Source of the DNA: Ligaoa zhengdingensis
GTDB lineage: Bacteria > Bacillota > Clostridia > Oscillospirales > Ruminococcaceae
NCBI RefSeq assembly: GCF_014384885.1
Contig: NZ_JACRST010000005.1
Location: forward strand, 1 to 64,000
Direction: 5' to 3'
DNA: 64,000 bases
The notes beneath the pieces were generated by a model, which made no database searches, was not told the DNA's origin, and saw only the letters and a list, made by a program, of their open reading frames with translations. A program made the position numbers and the translations under genes. This document shows, piece after piece, positions 15,581-23,862 of the stretch. The stretch's first letter is position 1; every line of letters starts with the position of its first letter.

Positions 15581-17342
15581 GGTTTTCCACTCCTCCTTTC
15601 AAGTCTGCTTCTTCTATGGTTCCGGCATAATCTTGCCACATCTTTTGATAGATGGGGCATTCCCGGAGAAGTTCTTCTTGTGTCCCACGGCCTGCAATAT
15701 TTCCGTTTGCCACAACCAGAATTTGATCGGCATTGCGAATCGTATTCAAACGGTGCGCTACAACAATCAATGTCTTTCCGACCACTAATTTGCTGATTGC
15801 CTGTTGAATTAGCGCCTCATTTTCTGGATCAGCATAGGCAGTGGCCTCGTCTAAAATGACTACGGATGACGGTTTTAGCATGGCCCTCGCAATCGTAATA
15901 CGTTGGCGCTCCCCGCCAGAAAGTCGGTCTCCGGCATCACCGGCCAGTGTGTCATATCCCTGCTCTAACTGCATAATAAAGTCATGACAGTTAGCAGCTT
16001 TTGCGGCATCTTCTACTTCTTCATCTGTTGCTGCCGGATTACCCATGCGGATATTTTCCCGAATGGATTTGTCGAATAGGAAATTGTCTTGTGCCACATA
16101 ACTGATTTCACCCATCAACTGCTCAAAAGGGATTTGACGAATATCCTGGCCGCCGAAACGCACAGAGCCAGAAGTCACATCCCAAAAACCAGCCATCAGT
16201 TTTGCAATCGTGGATTTACCAGAACCGGAAGGCCCAACAATAGCCGTCATAGTGCCGGGTCTGGTTTGAAAAGAAATACCGTGGAGAACTTCGGTTTCTT
16301 TATAGCCGAAATGTACGTCCTCAAATTGGTAAGTACGTTCTCCCAAAGATACAGGTTCAGAGGGTCGGACAAGTTCCGGGGTTTTTAGGAAAGCGGTTAC
16401 TTGCTCCAAATTACCTTTTATCATGCTGACTTGCTCCATCGCCTCGGACACTTTCATCAATGGAGCAACGAACCCCAGCGGAACTACTAAAGATATTAAA
16501 AATACGGGAAGTGAAAGCGTTCCTTCCATGTAAAGCCATGCGCCTACTGGCAATGTACCCAAAAGAGTAGAAGGCAGGACGGCTCGTGCCGCTGCATTCC
16601 AAAACCAGCATTGACTCCACCACTCCATTGTAGAATCGTGAAAATAGTTGACAGACTTTGAGTATTTTCCATAAGAGGATGCAGAACGGTTAAACGCTTT
16701 AATGACTTGAATGCCGCTGACATATTCTACTAAGGAGCTGTTCATATCATTGGCAGAGCGCATATAGTTTTCCATTCGAGGGCCATAACCGCGCATCATA
16801 GCAGCGAAAAAGAGAATACCCAGTGGAATTGTGATTAGGGATGCAAGCCCCATGCGCCAGTCCAGAATGAAAATCAGGAGAATACTGCACAACGGCGCTG
16901 CAATATTCGATGGCAGCTCTGGCATAAAATGAGCCATAGAATCCTCTAACTTTGCAACATTATCTACAATTAGGTTTTTGAAAGTTCCCGTAGGCGTTTC
17001 CAGCATAACGCCCATTGGGACTTTTGCCATCCGATCTGTAATTGCTTCACGGATATTTTTCAAAATTGTGAAGGAAATTTTGTGGGACATGAGAGAAGAT
17101 CGCCATGTGAGAAGCATTTTTATAAGCTGACATATGGCGGCTATTCCACTAAAGAACAAAACACGCTGTATGGTGGCTGTACCGCGGTAGAGTTCATCCG
17201 CCAACAGCGCCACCATTAGGAATGGTACGATACCAAACATTTCCCCTAACACAGCAAGAAGAATGGAAATACGCATTTTGCTGTTTCTCTCGCCCACAAA
17301 AGCAAAGAGTTGGCGGATTGCACCCGGTTCTTTATTTGGCAT
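15573..17342 (-). CDS. ABC transporter, permease-ATPase half (YbtP/IrtA-like)
   Basis: 589 residues from an ATG behind AAAGGAGGC; longer in-frame starts run into the operator region. Transmembrane domain (about 1-320), then the ATPase with Walker A GPSGSGKST, signature LSGGERQR, Walker B VVILDEATAYADPENE and the H-loop AHRLN. The ATAYADPENE variant is typical of YbtP/IrtA-type iron-siderophore transporters. First gene of the leftward operon, divergent from the TetR gene; the intergenic operators at 17418-17443 should control it. The whole operon is AT-richer than the rest of element 2, a sign of separate origin. Confidence 0.85.
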   Translation of the reverse strand: MPNKEPGAIRQLFAFVGERNSKMRISILLAVLGEMFGIVPFLMVALLADELYRGTATIQRVLFFSGIAAICQLIKMLLTWRSSLMSHKISFTILKNIREAITDRMAKVPMGVMLETPTGTFKNLIVDNVAKLEDSMAHFMPELPSNIAAPLCSILLIFILDWRMGLASLITIPLGILFFAAMMRGYGPRMENYMRSANDMNSSLVEYVSGIQVIKAFNRSASSYGKYSKSVNYFHDSTMEWWSQCWFWNAAARAVLPSTLLGTLPVGAWLYMEGTLSLPVFLISLVVPLGFVAPLMKVSEAMEQVSMIKGNLEQVTAFLKTPELVRPSEPVSLGERTYQFEDVHFGYKETEVLHGISFQTRPGTMTAIVGPSGSGKSTIAKLMAGFWDVTSGSVRFGGQDIRQIPFEQLMGEISYVAQDNFLFDKSIRENIRMGNPAATDEEVEDAAKAANCHDFIMQLEQGYDTLAGDAGDRLSGGERQRITIARAMLKPSSVVILDEATAYADPENEALIQQAISKLVVGKTLIVVAHRLNTIRNADQILVVANGNIAGRGTQEELLRECPIYQKMWQDYAGTIEEADLKGGVENHA

Positions 17343-17384
17343 AAGAAAGCCTCCTTTCGAGCAACTGAAAATACAAGGAGGGTA

Positions 17385-17413
17385 TTGCATTTTCGATGGC
17401 ATCGTGATATAAT
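17385..17413 (+). promoter_or_regulatory. Promoter of the tetR-like gene
   Basis: TTGCAT (17385-17390), a 17-nt spacer and TATAAT (17408-17413), 55 nt before the TetR start. The tandem operators begin 5 bp after the -10 box, so the repressor would block its own promoter. Confidence 0.7.
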
Positions 17414-17417
17414 CTGA

Positions 17418-17443
17418 ATTACGGTGTAATATTACAGTGTAAT
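17418..17443. promoter_or_regulatory. Two tandem TetR operators
   Basis: Two adjacent 13-bp palindromes, ATTACGGTGTAAT (17418-17430) and ATTACAGTGTAAT (17431-17443), differ at one central base. They lie in the divergent region between the TetR-like gene and the ABC operon. Spacing of 13 bp centre to centre is just over one helical turn, so two dimers could bind side by side. Confidence 0.75.
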
Positions 17444-17468
17444 TCAAGTATAGGATGGAGGGATGGAA

Positions 17469-18086
17469 ATGTCAAGGGATTTTCAGCAGACCCATGAAAA
17501 TCTTTTGGCCTGTGCAAAAAAGCATTTTCTGGAAAATGGTTTTGAACGTGCCAGTATCCGTGAAATCTGTAAGGCCGCCCATGTGACAAACGGGGCATTT
17601 TACAATCATTTCGAGGACAAAGAGGCTTTGTTCGGCGCACTTGTCGAACCAGTGGTTCAGGCGGTATCTGAGATGTATTCCGATTCTGTCATCAAGCATT
17701 TTGAATTAGCTCGGACGGATGAATTAAAGCAACTCTGGAAACTGTCGGAGGACACGATCCGCCAGATTATCGAATACATTTATGAACATTTTGATGTATT
17801 CAAACTGCTGCTGATGCAGTCTGCGGGGACAAAATATGCTTCTTTTCTGGATGATGTGGTGCGTTCCGATATTCGGGAGACACAAAAGCTAATTGCGGAA
17901 CTGAAGGAACGCGGAGTTCCCGTACATGATTTGGAGGATGACGAGTGGCATATGCTTGTTCATTCTTACTATTCATCTATCGCAGAAATTGTCTTGCACA
18001 ATTATCCGAAAGATGCCGCGATAAAATATGCTCATACATTGGCCGCTTTTTTCAGTTCCGGGTGGCAAACTGTTTTGGGGATTTGA
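17469..18086 (+). CDS. TetR/AcrR family repressor
   Basis: 205 residues, ATG 17469 placed 7 nt after GGAGG (ATG 17463 is too close). N-terminal HTH (ASIREICKAAHVTNGAFYNHFEDKEALF, about 30-57) with the family's typical YxHFxxKExL turn; the C-terminal ligand domain is unassigned. It is divergent from the two-gene ABC operon with paired operators between them, the standard layout for local repression and autoregulation. The ligand could be the transported compound. Confidence 0.85.
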   Translation: MSRDFQQTHENLLACAKKHFLENGFERASIREICKAAHVTNGAFYNHFEDKEALFGALVEPVVQAVSEMYSDSVIKHFELARTDELKQLWKLSEDTIRQIIEYIYEHFDVFKLLLMQSAGTKYASFLDDVVRSDIRETQKLIAELKERGVPVHDLEDDEWHMLVHSYYSSIAEIVLHNYPKDAAIKYAHTLAAFFSSGWQTVLGI

Positions 18087-18100
18087 TCCCCAAAATTTTT
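18073..18100 (+). terminator. Terminator of the tetR-like gene
   Basis: TTTTGGGGAT pairs with ATCCCCAAAA across a TTG loop and is followed by TTTTT. The left arm contains the last TetR codons. Confidence 0.8.
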
Positions 18101-18107
18101 GATTGGC

Positions 18108-18125
18108 AGTTAGCGTAATCTAACT
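18108..18125. promoter_or_regulatory. Palindrome AGTTAG-n6-CTAACT upstream of the ECF operon
   Basis: A perfect hexamer inverted repeat with a 6-bp spacer, 97 bp before the MptD start. It resembles the TTAG...CTAA halves of DtxR-type boxes but is not a full consensus match. The operon ends with a DtxR-like gene, so it is a candidate operator. Confidence 0.4.
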
Positions 18126-18222
18126 AACTGTGATAAAGGAAGGTGGTTTAATCTCTCATATTTAAAATGATTCTTGCTTCTTAATGTATCAATCGAAATT
18201 ATATTGAAAGGACTTTTTGAAA

Positions 18223-18810
18223 ATGGAAAACACAAATAAACTTACAGGCAAAGATCTTATCAATGTTGGTATTTATTCTGCAATGACTCTCGTCATTTTC
18301 TTTGTCGTTGGACTATTAACTGCGTTACCAGTAGTATATCCATTCCTTTTTGTGATTTGGCCGATTGTATGCGGTATCCCTATGATGCTGTATTACACAA
18401 AAATCAAGAAATTTGGAATGCTTACCATTACCGGCATCATTGGCGGTATCTTCTTCTATTTAATCGGCTATGGCTGGATCGGCCTGCTCGGCTGGGTGCT
18501 CGGCGGCATTCTAAGCGATGTTGTGCTCAAAATCGGCGGCTATCAGAAATTCAAAGTCACTGTTCTGAGCTATGCCTGCTTTTGCCTCGGTATCATGGGT
18601 TGCCCCGCCAATCTCTGGTTTGCCGGTGAAGCGTATTGGGAAAACATCCACACCTCCATGGGTGATCAGTACGCAAACACCTTGCAATCCCTGATGCCCT
18701 CCTGGATGATGTATTTGGGTTTTGCGCTGCTGTTTGTGGGCGGTATTCTGGGCGCGCTTCTGGGCCATAAAATGCTGAAAAAACACTTTGAGAGAGCGGG
18801 CATTGTGTAA
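18223..18810 (+). CDS. MptD family ECF transporter S component
   Basis: 195 residues with about five membrane segments and a short cytoplasmic N-terminus (TNKLTGKDLINVGIYSAM). It matches the MptD family of energy-coupling factor substrate-binding (S) proteins, which capture a small nutrient in the membrane. ATG 18223 follows AAAGGA; a TTG six bases earlier is in frame but less likely. TAATG overlap with the EcfT gene. The dedicated EcfT and EcfA genes next to it make this a self-contained group I-like importer. The substrate is unknown; metal-related context suggests a metal chelate. Confidence 0.85.
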   Translation: MENTNKLTGKDLINVGIYSAMTLVIFFVVGLLTALPVVYPFLFVIWPIVCGIPMMLYYTKIKKFGMLTITGIIGGIFFYLIGYGWIGLLGWVLGGILSDVVLKIGGYQKFKVTVLSYACFCLGIMGCPANLWFAGEAYWENIHTSMGDQYANTLQSLMPSWMMYLGFALLFVGGILGALLGHKMLKKHFERAGIV

Positions 18811-19541
18811 TGGAGCAGCTTCAAGCGGTTGTTGAAAACAGAACAGGCTTTTGCTTGGACCCACGAACCAAGCTGTTGCTGATGGCCGTTGTCGCTACCG
18901 CAGAATTTCTATATAGCCACACCGCCTTTATGATCGCGGTGGCGATGATTCCCTTTGTCCTGTTGCTGACTAACCGGCAGTATAAGACGGCAACGGTGTT
19001 CTTCTGCCTGTTCGCAGCGGGGCTGTTTGTGCAGGCTATCCAGAACTCCGTCCAGTTTCCCATGATCGTCAATATGCTGGTAGTCCTGTTGGTGGGACTG
19101 GTTCTGCGGCTGTTTCCGGCTTTTGTGATGGGAGCCTATATTATCAAGTCCACCACGGCCAGCGAGTGCATTACCGCACTTGGCCGGATGCACATTGGGC
19201 GGCAGATCACCATTCCGCTCTCCGTCCTGTTTCGTTTTATCCCTACCATGCAGGAGGAGTCGGCGGCCATCAAGGATGCCATGCGGATGCGGGAGGTCCA
19301 GTTCGGGACAAAGAAGTTCTGGCAAAATCCCGCCGCCCTGATTGAATACCGTTTTATTCCCCTGATGATCTCGGTGGTCAAAATCGGGGATGATCTCTCT
19401 GCGGCAGCCTTGACCCGCGGCCTGGATACCCCGGTCCGGCGCACCAATATCACAAAGGTCGGGTTTACCGGCTGGGATCTGCTGGCGGTGCTGATTGCCG
19501 GAACTGCACTGCTCTCTACATACTTTTTCAGCCCGTGGTAA
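18810..19541 (+). CDS. ECF transporter transmembrane component EcfT (CbiQ family)
   Basis: 243 residues: several membrane helices in the first 120 residues and the cytoplasmic coupling region with Ala-Arg-Gly-type motif (SAAALTRGLDTPVRRTN near residues 190-206). It transmits ATP hydrolysis from the EcfA ATPases to the S component. Starts on the stop codon of the MptD gene and is followed 12 bp later by EcfA. Confidence 0.88.
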   Translation: MEQLQAVVENRTGFCLDPRTKLLLMAVVATAEFLYSHTAFMIAVAMIPFVLLLTNRQYKTATVFFCLFAAGLFVQAIQNSVQFPMIVNMLVVLLVGLVLRLFPAFVMGAYIIKSTTASECITALGRMHIGRQITIPLSVLFRFIPTMQEESAAIKDAMRMREVQFGTKKFWQNPAALIEYRFIPLMISVVKIGDDLSAAALTRGLDTPVRRTNITKVGFTGWDLLAVLIAGTALLSTYFFSPW

Positions 19542-19553
19542 GGAGGTGATACT

Positions 19554-21056
19554 GTGATTGAATTGAAAGATGTTTCCTTTACCTATGAGAGTGGGGAAAC
19601 CGAGAACAACCTAAGCCATATCAATCTGGCAATTCAGGACGGTGAAACTATCCTGCTCTGTGGAGAGTCTGGCTGTGGCAAGACAACACTAACCCGGCTG
19701 ATCAACGGTTTGATCCCACATTACTACGGTGGGAAACTGACCGGGCAAGTCCTCTTAGATGGGAAAGAGCTAAAAGACTATCCCCTTTATCAAATCGGAC
19801 AGCGGGTGGGGTCTGTATTCCAAAACCCAAGAACACAATTCTACAATGTAGATACCACCAGTGAGATTGTTTTTGGGTGTGAAAACATGGCCCTGCCAGT
19901 CCCGGAGATGCGGAAGCGTCTGGAGGAGACTGCCCACAGCCTCAAGCTGGAAAAACTGCTGAACCGGAGCTTGTTTGCCCTATCCGGCGGGGAAAAACAG
20001 AAAATCGCCTGCGCCTCTGCCGACGCAATCCACCCGGACATCTTTGTACTGGACGAGCCATCCTCCAACCTGGATATTTCCACCATTGAAGATTTAATTG
20101 GCGTAATCCGGCACTGGCGGTCCGAGAAAAAGACTGTGATCGTCGCGGAACACCGGCTTTATTATCTCGTTCCCTACGCAGATCGGATTATCTACATGAA
20201 ACATGGAGAGATCAGTAAGGAATTTACAAGGCAGCAATTTCAATTACTGTCTCCCGAAACTTTACAGGGAATGGGGCTACGCGCCCTTGATCCATTCAAC
20301 CTTCCACCGGAGGCCAAACCAAAAGCGAAACCGCCGACTTTACATATCAAGGAATTTCGGTTTTCTTATGATAAACACGGCCCTCTTATTGTGGACATTC
20401 CTGATTTGACGCTACCACAAGGAGAAATCATTGGAATTATTGGGAATAACGGCGCGGGAAAATCCACATTTGCTCGTTGCCTGTGTGGATTGGACAAACG
20501 GGCTTTGGGTGAGTTAGAACTTAATGGACATTCTTATCGTGCAAAGCAGCGGTGCCACATATCTTACATGGTTATGCAAGATGTAAACCACCAACTGTTT
20601 ACCGAGGATGTGTTGGATGAATTGCTTCTTAGTATGGACGGTGAGGACGAAAAAGAAAATACAGAATGGGCAAACCAGATTTTATCCAGCCTTGATTTAG
20701 CAGCCAAAATCAAACTGCATCCCATGTCTTTATCTGGCGGGGAAAAGCAACGGGTAGCGATTGGAAGTGCTATCGCCTCAAACAAGGAAATCCTTGTTTT
20801 TGACGAACCGACCAGTGGCTTAGACTATTTCCATATGGTAGAGGTGTCTGATAATTTGAACCGCTTAAAAGACATGGGAAAAAGCCTATTCCTGATTACC
20901 CATGATCCTGAATTGATTTATAAGTGTTGTACTTATCTTCTGTTTATTCAAGAGAATAAGGTGCTATGGCATCGGCCAATGGATGATGAAGCAATCAAAC
21001 TCTTACGGGCATTTTTCTCACATGAAAAAGGAGCAAATATAATCAATGCGTCTTAG
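19554..21056 (+). CDS. ECF transporter ATPase with two fused ABC domains
   Basis: 500 residues, GTG start after AAGGAGGTGAT. First ABC domain (about 1-235): Walker A CGESGCGKTT, signature ALSGGEKQK, Walker B IFVLDEPSSNLD. Second domain (about 265-490): Walker A GNNGAGKST, signature LSGGEKQR, Walker B LVFDEPTSGLD. It replaces the usual EcfA1-EcfA2 heterodimer by one chain. Belongs to the MptD-EcfT operon. Its 3' end overlaps the start of the DtxR-like gene by 11 bp. Confidence 0.9.
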   Translation: MIELKDVSFTYESGETENNLSHINLAIQDGETILLCGESGCGKTTLTRLINGLIPHYYGGKLTGQVLLDGKELKDYPLYQIGQRVGSVFQNPRTQFYNVDTTSEIVFGCENMALPVPEMRKRLEETAHSLKLEKLLNRSLFALSGGEKQKIACASADAIHPDIFVLDEPSSNLDISTIEDLIGVIRHWRSEKKTVIVAEHRLYYLVPYADRIIYMKHGEISKEFTRQQFQLLSPETLQGMGLRALDPFNLPPEAKPKAKPPTLHIKEFRFSYDKHGPLIVDIPDLTLPQGEIIGIIGNNGAGKSTFARCLCGLDKRALGELELNGHSYRAKQRCHISYMVMQDVNHQLFTEDVLDELLLSMDGEDEKENTEWANQILSSLDLAAKIKLHPMSLSGGEKQRVAIGSAIASNKEILVFDEPTSGLDYFHMVEVSDNLNRLKDMGKSLFLITHDPELIYKCCTYLLFIQENKVLWHRPMDDEAIKLLRAFFSHEKGANIINAS

Positions 21057-21429
21057 CAAAACGCTTCATGCGTCCGGGGAGGACTACCTGGAAATCATCC
21101 TTGTTCTCCAAAAGAAACTCGGTATGGTACGCTCCGTAGATGTGGCCCGGCACATGGAGGTGTCAAAGCCCAGCGTGTGCCATGCAGTGGCTACCTTGCG
21201 GGATGGCGGCTTTCTCACAATGGACGAAGATCACTTTCTCCATTTGACCGATGTGGGCCGCGAGGTGGCTGAAAGAATCTATGAACGCCACTGTTTCTTT
21301 ACCGAGCAGCTTATCGCCGCAGGCGTTGACCCCAAAACTGCGGAGGCCGACGCCTGCCGGATTGAACACATTATCAGCGATGAGAGTTTTGACCGGCTGA
21401 AAGAGTCAGCCGCACAAAAGCAAGAATAA
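21046..21429 (+). CDS. DtxR/MntR family metal-dependent repressor
   Basis: 127 residues: winged HTH (SVDVARHMEVSKPSVCHAVATLRDGGFL, about 26-53) and dimerization/metal domain. Candidate metal ligands are in EDYLE near the N-terminus, His in ERHCFF and the ACRIEH cluster, which correspond to the usual sites of MntR and DtxR. It lacks the SH3-like third domain, like MntR. It ends the ECF operon by overlap, so the importer is probably repressed when the metal is abundant, possibly through the palindrome at 18108. Confidence 0.85.
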   Translation: MRLSKTLHASGEDYLEIILVLQKKLGMVRSVDVARHMEVSKPSVCHAVATLRDGGFLTMDEDHFLHLTDVGREVAERIYERHCFFTEQLIAAGVDPKTAEADACRIEHIISDESFDRLKESAAQKQE

Positions 21430-21626
21430 ACCGAATAAGCCAAGCGATCCTGCCCCGCAAGACGGGGAAAGAAAAAAACCGTTGCAGGGCAGGCAGCTTC
21501 GTGCGCCCATAATGGATTTTCAAGGACTGCGGCGGTTTTGAGTAACATCAAGGCCGCCGTTTCTTATGCCCTCGACAAAGGAGTGACGACTACACGCTGA
21601 CACGGCGGCTTTAGGAGGGAACCGCC

Positions 21627-21713
21627 ATGAAGCACATTGACCGCCGACAAATTCAGACGATATTTCACTACCGTCAAAAAAAGCCCAGTCAACGAACAGG
21701 CCCCGTCTGGTAG
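21627..21713 (+). CDS. Possible 28-residue peptide
   Basis: ATG 8 nt after TAGGAGGG, encoding a basic peptide MKHIDRRQIQTIFHYRQKK... ending at TAG 21711. The good ribosome binding site is the main support. It may be a real small gene or the beginning of a decayed longer one. No family recognized. Confidence 0.35.
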   Translation: MKHIDRRQIQTIFHYRQKKPSQRTGPVW

Positions 21714-21905
21714 CCGGTGCGAAAATTGTCATTCTGTAAGTGAATATTGGAGTTTTTGCGCTCGAATAGCTTTCTGCTGTCCGGGCGTTTTTTCATACCT
21801 GTGGGGCCGTAACATCAGGCCAGCATGGCCCGAACCCTGGCCCCAGTGCCGTTCTCCGCCGCCCCATTCAGATTTACCAAAAAAATCTGAATGGAGGAAA
21901 GGCAG

Positions 21906-22319
21906 ATGGAAGTTACCATCAATAATAACGGACAAGCTGTGGCCGTGGAGGTTACGCTGGAAGTCTATGAATTTCTTGACCGGGCCGATCACAAAACGGA
22001 GAACCTGTTCCATGAACAGCGGCGGCATTGGGATGGCCGGGAGTTTGACGAGTACATCATTACCACCGAGGGTGTAGGAGCCTACGGCGAAACGCCGGAA
22101 GAATACCTTTGCCGCATGGAAACGCTGCATGAGCTGATGGCTGTTCTGGACACCTGTACCGAGGCCCAGCGCCGCCGGTTCCTGCTCTATGCGCTTGACG
22201 GACTGAGCCTTGCGGAGATCGGTGTACTGTGCAGCTGCTCCAAAGTGGCTGTGTATCAAAGTGTGGAGGCGGTCAGAAAAAAATTTATAAATTTCTTTGA
22301 GAACAGGCTTAACGAATGA
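21906..22319 (+). CDS. Sigma-70 region 4-like protein 1, element 2
   Basis: 137 residues; ATG 21906 is 8 nt after GGAGG (ATG 21891 overlaps that site). The C-terminal half has a sigma region 4 HTH (RRRFLLYALDGLSLAEIGVLCSCSKVAVYQSVEAVRKKF). The N-terminal half (MEVTINNNGQAVAVEVTLEVYEFLDRADHKTENL) is the family's typical lead-in and lacks region 2, so it may not be a full sigma factor. First of three related genes in a row ahead of the mobilization region, and probably a regulator of it. Confidence 0.7.
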   Translation: MEVTINNNGQAVAVEVTLEVYEFLDRADHKTENLFHEQRRHWDGREFDEYIITTEGVGAYGETPEEYLCRMETLHELMAVLDTCTEAQRRRFLLYALDGLSLAEIGVLCSCSKVAVYQSVEAVRKKFINFFENRLNE

Positions 22320-22422
22320 CCTGTTTTCTGGCTACCAAGTGAAAGGGATCATTTCCCTTATCTCAGCGAGGGGCGGACAGCGGACGAGCTGTCCGCCTCT
22401 CCGATTTTCAGGAGGTAAGCCT

Positions 22423-22875
22423 ATGAAAACAATCAATCTGCGGTGGATGTATCCCCACTACCGGCATGACGAGTTTGTGGATGTTACGGACGAGGTATGG
22501 GCAGCGATGTATCAGGCCAAGCGGGAGATGGAGAACTATGAGCGTCGGAAAGTCTACCACCGCGCCTACTACTCTCTGGACGCATACAGCTGGCTGGAAA
22601 ATTACGCACTGGAACACAGCAAATCGCCGGAAGATATTTTGCTGGAACGAGAAGAAATGACCACCCGCCTATACCTGATTGCAGTTCTGCCGGTGGCTCT
22701 GGCTCATGCCACTCCGACACAGGCCCGCCGTGTTCACGCCTATTACATTGCTGGTATCAAGCAGCCGGAAATCTCTCGGATAGAGGGCGTCCACAGCAGC
22801 AAGGTTAGCGTTGCCATCCGCCGGGGTCTGCGGAATATGCGCCGCTGCTATGATGGCCTTTTCCAAACAGAGTGA
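22423..22875 (+). CDS. Sigma-70-like protein 2, element 2
   Basis: 150 residues, ATG after AGGAGGTAAGCCT. N-terminal INLRWMYPHYRHDEFVDVTDEVW and C-terminal HTH (QARRVHAYYIAGIKQPEISRIEGVHSSKVSVAIRRGLRNM). It is closely similar in layout to the next gene, which suggests a tandem duplication with divergence. Probable DNA-binding regulator. Confidence 0.7.
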   Translation: MKTINLRWMYPHYRHDEFVDVTDEVWAAMYQAKREMENYERRKVYHRAYYSLDAYSWLENYALEHSKSPEDILLEREEMTTRLYLIAVLPVALAHATPTQARRVHAYYIAGIKQPEISRIEGVHSSKVSVAIRRGLRNMRRCYDGLFQTE

Positions 22876-22885
22876 GGGCATGCCT

Positions 22886-23347
22886 ATGCAGACCATCAAT
22901 CTCAAACAATATTATCCATTTTGCAAAGAGGACATTTTTGTGGAGGTGTCCGATGAGATCGTCGAAGCGTTTCTTCTGGACAAGAGAGCCGAGGCCGCCA
23001 GAGATCGCAAGATGTTCCGGTATAAGGCGTTTTATTCCCTCGATTGTAACGATGGAATCGAAAATGCCGCCATCGGCTGGGCGCAGCCATCGCCGGAGGA
23101 CTACCTGATAGAAAAAGAAGAATTAGCCGAATACGAAGAACTGATACGGCGATTGTATGAAGCCATTTCCTCCCTGCCGCCTATGCAGGCTCGCCGTGTT
23201 CACGCCCGCTATATGCTGGGTATGAAAGTGAAAGATATTGCCGCAATGGAGGGTATCACGCCATCACAGGCGGGAAAATCCATCCATGCCGCACTGCGGA
23301 GACTGCGCCGGTACTTTGCTCGACAGAAATGGACGGTCAATCTATGA
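22886..23347 (+). CDS. Sigma-70-like protein 3, element 2
   Basis: 153 residues; ATG 22886 is 8 nt after GAGGG (ATG 22880 is too near). The sequence INLKQYYPFCKEDIFVEVSDEI at the start and QARRVHARYMLGMKVKDIAAMEGITPSQAGKSIHAALRRL at the end parallel the preceding gene. It starts 10 bp after that gene's stop, so they are cotranscribed. Confidence 0.7.
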   Translation: MQTINLKQYYPFCKEDIFVEVSDEIVEAFLLDKRAEAARDRKMFRYKAFYSLDCNDGIENAAIGWAQPSPEDYLIEKEELAEYEELIRRLYEAISSLPPMQARRVHARYMLGMKVKDIAAMEGITPSQAGKSIHAALRRLRRYFARQKWTVNL

Positions 23348-23375
23348 GCGTTTCCAAAGAAAAGAGGTGCATGAC

Positions 23376-23666
23376 ATGAACGAAAAAAATACAGCCCACC
23401 CCCAAAAAGAAGAACGGGAGAAAGTCCTGAAGGAGATTCGGCAGCTTGAAAACCGAAAGAAGATTTTGGAGAACAAGCAGCGGAACGAAGAACGCAGGGT
23501 TCGTACCCGCCGCCTGATTGAGCGTGGAGCCGTTTTGGAGGGGATTTTCCCGTTGGCTCCCGACCTTTCCGGCGCGGAGGTCAAAACATTTCTGATTGCC
23601 CTGTCCCATCTTCCGGGGGCTGCGGAATTGACTGCAAACCTGCCAAAATCCGGGGACACGCCATAA
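23376..23666 (+). CDS. DUF3847 family protein, element 2
   Basis: 96 residues, ATG after AAGAGGTGCATGAC. Coiled basic helix (REKVLKEIRQLENRKKIL) and RRVRTRRLIERGAVLEGIFP, matching the element 1 homologue at 6041. It precedes oriT by 2 bp, the same arrangement as in element 1. Confidence 0.8.
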   Translation: MNEKNTAHPQKEEREKVLKEIRQLENRKKILENKQRNEERRVRTRRLIERGAVLEGIFPLAPDLSGAEVKTFLIALSHLPGAAELTANLPKSGDTP

Positions 23667-23668
23667 GT

Positions 23669-23719
23669 CCCTTGTTTACAAGGGCGCACTTATACACCGT
23701 TGCCGGTGTCGTGCGCCCT
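23669..23719 (+). other. Origin of transfer (oriT), R1162/IncQ-like, element 2
   Basis: CCCTTGT-TT-ACAAGGG (23669-23684) adjoins AAGGGCGCACTTA (23680-23692), the complement of the R1162 nick core. AGGGCGCAC (23681-23689) also pairs with GTGCGCCCT (23711-23719). The hairpin arms differ from element 1 while the core is identical, as expected for related but distinct oriT sites. Confidence 0.8.
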
Positions 23720-23862
23720 GCCGGGGGCTGTTGCGTACTTCGTCCGCGATGGGGCGCTACACTCCCCAAACCCCTTGTGCGCCCCGCGCAGCCAGACACC
23801 CGCTTCGCGTTTGTTCGGCTCCACGGAGCCTGAAATATCCCCGCCGAAAGGAGGTGCCACCC

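Noticed and set aside
18108..18125. Full DtxR box
   Set aside because: Only a hexamer pair matches; the central bases and outer thirds of the known 19-bp box are not present, so it is kept only as a weak candidate.
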